Shown here one piece after another: positions 58,998 through 64,000 of a stretch of DNA of 64,000 bases. Location of the stretch: NCBI GenBank assembly GCA_949130495.1, contig OX422211.1, forward strand, positions 398,469,049-398,533,048, in the 5' to 3' direction. The position numbers and the translations under genes are program-made. The DNA comes from Sambucus nigra. Lineage: Eukaryota; Streptophyta; Magnoliopsida; Dipsacales; Adoxaceae. The notes beneath the pieces are model-generated. The model worked only from the letters and a program-made list of their open reading frames with translations. It made no database searches and was not told the origin of the DNA. The stretch's first letter is position 1. Every line of letters begins with the position of its first letter.

Positions 58998-61900
58998 TTG
59001 GTCCTGTGGGAGGTGTTCGTGCAACCCACGGGGCCGTTCGGGGGTTGTTTTGAGTTTTCACCTTTTAACGCCATGTTTTGCTTAAGTCTAGAAATACGCA
59101 AATTACGGTCGTATTCTGAAATCGGGAGACCCTCGGCTGCGGGGTCAGTTCCTACGAGTTACGTTGGTCCTGTGGCAGGTGTTGGTGCCACCCACGGGGC
59201 CGTTCGGGGGTTGTTTCGAGTTTTCACCTTTTATCGCCATGTTTTGCTTAAGTCTAGAAATACGCAAATTACCGTCGTATTCTGAAACCGAGAAACCCGC
59301 GGCTGCGGGGTCAGTTCCTACGAGTTACGTTGGTCCTGTGGCAGGTGTTGGTGCCACCCACGGGGCCGTTCGGGGGTTGTTTCGAGTTTTCACCTTTTAT
59401 CGCCATGTTTTGCTTAAGTCTAGAAATACGCAAATTACCGTCGTATTCTGAAACCGAGAAACCCGCGGCTGCGGGGTCAGTTCCTACGAGTTACGTTGGT
59501 CCTGTGGGTGGTGTTGGTGCCACCCAAGGGGCCGTTCGGGGGCTATTTTGAGTTTTCTCCCTCTAACGTCATGTTTTTAAGCCTAAGTCTAGAAATTAGC
59601 AAATTACTATCATATTCTCAAATCGGGAGACCCGCGACTGTGGGGTCAGTTCCTACGAGTTACCTTTGTCCCGTGGGAGGTGTTGGTGCCACCCACGGGG
59701 CCGTTCAGGGACTGTTTCGAGTTTTCACCTTTTAACGCCATGTTTTTAAGCTTAAGTCTAGAAATACGCAAATTACCATTTTATTCTCAAACCGAGAGAC
59801 CCGCGGCTGTGGGGTCAGTTCCTACGAGTTACGTTGGTCCTGTGGGAGGTGTTGGTGCCACCCACGGGGCCGTTCGGGTGTTGTTTTGAGTTTTCACCTT
59901 TTAACGCCATGTTTTGCTTAAGTCTAGAAATACGCAAATTACGGTCGTATTCTGAAATCGGGAGACCCTCGGCTGCGGGGTCAGTTCCTACGAGTTACGT
60001 TGGTCCTGTGGCAGGTGTTGGTGCCACCCACGGGGCCGTTCGGGGGTTGTTTCGAGTTTTCACCTTTTATCGCCATATTTTGCTTAAGTCTAGAAATACG
60101 CAAATTACCGTCGTATTCTGAAACCGAGAAACCCGCGGCTGCGGGGTCAGTTCCTACGAGTTACGTTGGTGCTGTGGCAGGTGTTGGTGCCACCCACGGG
60201 GCCGTTCGGGGGTTGTTTCGAGTTTTCACCTTTTATCGCCATGTTTTGCTTAAGTCTAGAAATACGCAAATTACCGTCGTATTCTGAAACCGAGAAACCC
60301 GCGGCTGCGGGGTCAGTTCCTACGAGTTACGTTGGTCCTGTGGGTGGTGTTGGTGCCACCCAAGGGGCCGTTCGGGGGCTATTTTGAGTTTTCTCCCTCT
60401 AACGTCATGTTTTTAAGCCTAAGTCTAGAAATTAGCAAATTACTATCATATTCTCAAATCGGGAGACCCGCGACTGTGGGGTCAGTTCCTACGAGTTACC
60501 TTTGTCCCGTGGGAGGTGTTGGTGCCACCCACGGGGCCGTTCAGGGACTGTTTCGAGTTTTCACCTTTTAACGCCATGTTTTTAAGCTTAAGTCTAGAAA
60601 TACGCAAATTACCATTTTATTCTCAAACCGAGAGACCCGCGGCTGTGGGGTCAGTTCCTACGAGTTACGTTGGTCCCGTGGGAGGTGTTGGTGCCACCCA
60701 CGGGGCCGTTCGGGGGCTGTTTCGAGTTTTCACCCTCTAACGCCATGTTTTTAAGACTAAGTCTAGAAATTAGCAAATTACTGTCATATTCTCAAATCGG
60801 GAGACCCGCGACTGTGGGGTCAGTTCCTACGAGTTACGTTTGTCCCGTGGGAGGTGTTGGTGCCACCCACGGGGCCGTTCTGGGACTGTTTCGAGTTTTC
60901 ACCTTTTAACGCCATGTTTTTAAGCTTAAGTCTAGAAATACGCAAATTACCATTTTATTCTCAAACCGAGAGACCCGCGGCTATGGGGTCAGTTCCTACG
61001 AGTTATGTTAGTCCCATGGGAGGTGTTGGTGCCACCCACGGGGTCGTTCGGGGGTTGTTTCGAGTTTTCACCTTTTAACGCCATGTTTTGCTTAAGTCTA
61101 GAAATACGCTAATTACCGTCGTATTCTCAAATCGGGAGACCCGCGAATGCGGGGTCAGTTCCTACGAGTTACGTTGGTCCCGTGGGAGGTGTTGGTGCCA
61201 CCCACGGGGCCGTTCGGGGGCTGTTTCGAGTTTTCACCCTTTAACGCCATGTTTTTAAGCCTAAGTCTAGAAATAAGCAAATTACTGTCGTATTCTCAAA
61301 CCGGGAGACCCACGGCTGCGGGGTGAGTTCCTACGAGTTACGTTGGTCCCGTGGGAGGTGTTGGTGCCACCCACGGGGCCGTTTGGGGGCTTTTTCGAGT
61401 TTTCACCCTCTAACGTCATGTTTTTAAGCCTAAGTCTAGAAATACGCAAATTACCATCGTATTCTCAAACTAGGAGACCCGCGGCAGCATGGTCAGTTCC
61501 TACGAGTTACGTTGGTCCTGTGGGAGGTGTTGGTGCCACCCATGGGGCCAGTCTGGGGCCGTTTCGTGTTTTCTCCTTTTAACGCCATGTCTTGCTTAAG
61601 TCTAGAAATTCGCAAATTATCATCGTATTCTCAAACCGGGAGACCCGCGACTGCGGGGTCAGTTCTTACGAGTTACGTTGACCCTGTGGGAGGTGTTGGT
61701 GCCACCCACGGTGCCGTTAGGGGGCTGTTTCGAGTTTTCACCTTTTAACGACATGTTTTGCTTAAGTCTAGAAATATTCAAATTACCGTCGTATTCTCAA
61801 ACTGAGAAACCCGCTTCTGCGGGGTCAGTTCCTACGAGTTACGTTGGTCCTGTGGGAGGTGTTGGTGCCACCCACGGGTCCGTTCAGGGGCTGTTTCGAG

Positions 61901-62845
61901 TTTTCACCTTTTAACGCCATGTTTTGCTTAAGTCTAGATATACGTAAATTACCGTCGTATTCTCAAACCGAGAAACCCGCGGCTGCGGGGTCAGTTCCTA
62001 CGAGTTACGTTGGTCCCGTGGGAGGTGTTGGTGCCACCCACGGGGCCGTTCGGGGGCTGTTTCGAGTTTTCACCCTTTAACGCCATGTTTTTAAGCCCAA
62101 GTCTAGAAATAAGCAAATTACTGTCGTATTCTCAAACCGGGAGACCCACGGCTGCGGGGTGAGTTCCTACGAGTTACGTTGGTCCCGTGGGAGGTGTTGG
62201 TGCCACCCACGGGGCCGTTTGGGGGCTTTTTCGAGTTTTCACCCTCTAACGTCATGTTTTTAAGCCTAAGTCTAGAAATACGCAAATTACCATCGTATTG
62301 TCAAACTAGGAGACCCGCGGCAGCATGGTCAGTTCCTACGAGTTACGTTGGTCCTGTGGGAGGTGTTGGTGCCACCCATGGGGCCAGTCTGGGGCCGTTT
62401 CGTGTTTTCTCCTTTTAACGCCATGTCTTGCTTAAGTCTAGAAATTCGCAAATTATCATCGTATTCTCAAACCGGGAGACCCGCGACTGCGGGGTCAGTT
62501 CTTACGAGTTACGTTGACCCTGTGGGAGGTGTTGGTGCCACCCACGGTGCCGTTAGGGGGCTGTTTCGAGTTTTCACCTTTTAACGACATGTTTTGCTTA
62601 AGTCTAGAAATATTCAAATTACCGTCGTATTCTCAAACTGAGAAACCCGCTTCTGCGGGGTCAGTTCCTACGAGTTACGTTGGTCCTGTGGGAGGTGTTG
62701 GTGCCACCCACGGGTCCGTTCAGGGGCTGTTTCGAGTTTTCACCTTTTAACGCCATGTTTTGCTTAAGTCTAGATATACGTAAATTACCGTCGTATTCTC
62801 AAACCGAGAAACCCGCGGCTGCGGGGTCAGTTCCTACGAGTTACG
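58998..62845 (+). repeat. Block I, unit I2: 23 monomers, 3,848 bp
   Basis: Equals I1 plus 836 bp. Order is p-q-q-r-s-(t/p hybrid)-q-q-r-s-u-v-w and then two x-y-z-aa-bb sets (61174-62009 and 62010-62845). Offsets of 3,848 bp connect 57495/61343, 58331/62179 and 58998/62846. The unit therefore contains two independent 836 bp tandem duplications of different monomers. Confidence 0.88.
59164..60669 (+). repeat. Second 836 bp tandem duplication, with a t/p hybrid monomer
   Basis: Monomers q-q-r-s at 59164, 59330, 59496 and 59665 repeat at 60000, 60166, 60332 and 60501, exactly 836 bp later. The monomer at 59834 starts as type t (GTTCGGGTGTTG) and continues as type p (AAATTACGGTCGTATTCTG). The switch lies between about 59890 and 59941 and identifies the exchange point. 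The second s is followed directly by u, so t is missing there. Confidence 0.87.
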
Positions 62846-64000
62846 TTGGTCCTGTGGGAGGTGTTCGTGCAACCCACGGGGCCGTTCGGGGGTTGTTTTG
62901 AGTTTTCACCTTTTAACGCCATGTTTTGCTTAAGTCTAGAAATACGCAAATTACGGTCGTATTCTGAAATCGGGAGACCCTCGGCTGCGGGGTCAGTTCC
63001 TACGAGTTACGTTGGTCCTGTGGCAGGTGTTGGTGCCACCCACGGGGCCGTTCGGGGGTTGTTTCGAGTTTTCACCTTTTATCGCCATGTTTTGCTTAAG
63101 TCTAGAAATACGCAAATTACCGTCGTATTCTGAAACCGAGAAACCCGCGGCTGCGGGGTCAGTTCCTACGAGTTACGTTGGTCCTGTGGGTGGTGTTGGT
63201 GCCACCCAAGGGGCCGTTCGGGGGCTATTTTGAGTTTTCTCCCTCTAACGTCATGTTTTTAAGCCTAAGTCTAGAAATTAGCAAATTACTATCATATTCT
63301 CAAATCGGGAGACCCGCGACTGTGGGGTCAGTTCCTACGAGTTACCTTTGTCCCGTGGGAGGTGTTGGTGCCACCCACGGGGCCGTTCAGGGACTGTTTC
63401 GAGTTTTCACCTTTTAACGCCATGTTTTTAAGCTTAAGTCTAGAAATACGCAAATTACCATTTTATTCTCAAACCGAGAGACCCGCGGCTGTGGGGTCAG
63501 TTCCTACGAGTTACGTTGGTCCTGTGGGAGGTGTTGGTGCCACCCACGGGGCCGTTCGGGTGTTGTTTTGAGTTTTCACCTTTTAACGCCATGTTTTGCT
63601 TAAGTCTAGAAATACGCAAATTACCGTCGTATTCTAAAACCGGTAGACCCTCGACTGCGGGGTCAGTTCCTACGAGTTACGTTGGTCCCGTGGGAGGTGT
63701 TGGTGCCACCCACGGGGCCGTTCGGGGGCTGTTTCGAGTTTTCACCCTCTAACGCCATGTTTTTAAGACTAAGTCTAGAAATTAGCAAATTACTGTCATA
63801 TTCTCAAATCGGGAGACCCGCGACTGTGGGGTCAGTTCCTACGAGTTACGTTTGTCCCGTGGGAGGTGTTGGTGCCACCCACGGGGCCGTTCTGGGACTG
63901 TTTCGAGTTTTCACCTTTTAACGCCATGTTTTTAAGCTTAAGTCTAGAAATACGCAAATTACCATTTTATTCTCAAACCGAGAGACCCGCGGCTGTGGGG
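62846..64000 (+). repeat. Block I, unit I3: partial, cut by the window edge
   Basis: Order p-q-r-s-t-u-v (62846, 63012, 63178, 63347, 63516, 63682, 63851) as in I1, with a single q and an intact t. It lacks the 836 bp expansion of I2, so I2 is the exceptional copy. Offset to I1 is 6,860 bp. The array continues beyond 64000. Confidence 0.87.

Larger units (their letters stand above)
1..64000 (+). repeat. Tandem satellite array, 166/169 bp monomer, about 380 copies
   Basis: Every part of the window is the same monomer repeated head to tail. Landmarks in order within a monomer are TTGGTCCCGTGGGAGG, GGTGCCACCCACGGGG, CCGTTCGGGGG, TTTCGAGTTTTCACC, TAACGCCATGTTTT, AAGTCTAGAAATACGC, AAATTACCGTCGTATTCTC, GGGAGACCCGCGGCTGCGGG and TCAGTTCCTACGAGTTACG. 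Spacing is 166 or 169 bp nearly everywhere, with rare 168, 170 and 183 bp forms. No monomer is inverted and no unrelated sequence interrupts the array. The length and organisation fit a eukaryotic centromeric, pericentromeric or subtelomeric satellite. The family is not recognised. Both edges cut through repeats, so the array is larger than the window. Confidence 0.98.

Noticed and set aside
87..63921. Hundreds of 60-203 codon open frames on the + strand that could be read as a tandem gene family
   Set aside because: They are the satellite translated in shifting frames. Starts are mostly non-ATG, frames overlap each other, ends fall at the same monomer stop, and longer ones (141-203 codons) only arise where an indel or frame shift skips a stop. 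No domain, signal or codon pattern supports coding.
1..64000. CRISPR array (regular repeats with spacers)
   Set aside because: The period is 166-169 bp with homology over the entire period. There are no short repeats separated by unrelated spacers and no cas genes.
1..64000. CENP-B box (TTCG-4 nt-A-2 nt-CGGG)
   Set aside because: The two TTCG sites per monomer (in CCGTTCGGGGG and in TTTCGAGTTTTCACC) are not followed by A and CGGG at the required spacing, and the reverse orientation also fails.
1..64000. G-quadruplex arrays from runs such as GCGGGG, GTGGGAGG, ACGGGG and TTCGGGGG
   Set aside because: Four runs of three or more G occur in each monomer, but the gap after the first is about 30 nt, which is too long for a canonical quadruplex. 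A weaker two-tier structure cannot be excluded by eye.
1..64000. Ribosomal intergenic spacer subrepeats or telomeric repeats
   Set aside because: No rRNA-like sequence, no TTAGGG- or TTTAGGG-type tandem tract and no transition to unique DNA are present in the window.
1..64000. Assignment to a named satellite family or species
   Set aside because: Monomer length and GC content alone do not identify a family, and I do not recognise the consensus. A BLAST search of one class-A and one class-B monomer against repeat databases would decide this.

Overview
The whole 64 kb window is one uninterrupted head-to-tail satellite DNA array, with about 380 tandem monomers all in the same orientation. I find no protein gene, RNA gene, transposon, inversion or unique spacer. 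Monomers are almost all 166 or 169 bp, close to nucleosome-plus-linker length, GC-balanced to slightly GC-rich, and very CpG-dense (15 CpG in a typical 169 bp monomer). This is the architecture of eukaryotic centromeric, pericentromeric or subtelomeric heterochromatin. I do not recognise the satellite family, so the species and even plant versus animal stay open.

The information lies in the order of monomer variants (higher-order repeats, HORs). Layout: (A) 1-2122, diverged monomers with at best a weak 5-mer repeat. (B) 2123-5905, a 12-monomer, 2,014 bp duplication whose 3.78-5.46 kb part carries an unusual cluster of 1-base indels. (C) 4913-20700, a long HOR whose successive copies have 25, 23, 20, 20 and a partial number of monomers (4,202, 3,861, 3,357 and 3,357 bp); the length differences are explained by 2- and 3-monomer losses at different places. 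(D) 20700-25292, diverged monomers related to both neighbours. (E) 25293-45490, a homogeneous 14-monomer, 2,368 bp HOR with nine marker copies, marked by one 183 bp monomer with a 17 bp internal tandem duplication, and with 4-, 16- and 17-monomer size variants. (F) about 45260-47200, two copies of a 6-mer of about 1,004 bp. (G) 47200-52964, diverged monomers that include an old copy of the block I unit at 49283-51290. (H) 52965-55985, an 8-mer of 1,343 bp built from repeated b-c monomer pairs. (I) 55986-64000, an 18-mer (3,012 bp) and a 23-mer (3,848 bp) copy, each containing tandem 836 bp 5-mers. The array continues past both window edges.

The blocks read as a record of repeated unequal exchange in phase with the monomer: hybrid monomers mark several breakpoints, neighbouring HOR copies share private variants, and the blocks flanking E share a monomer order, which suggests E expanded inside an older array. 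Unit boundaries below use the register of the conserved TTGGTCC(C/T)GTGGG motif or a unit-specific marker, and can be shifted by any constant phase. Identities were judged by eye and by constant offsets, not computed.
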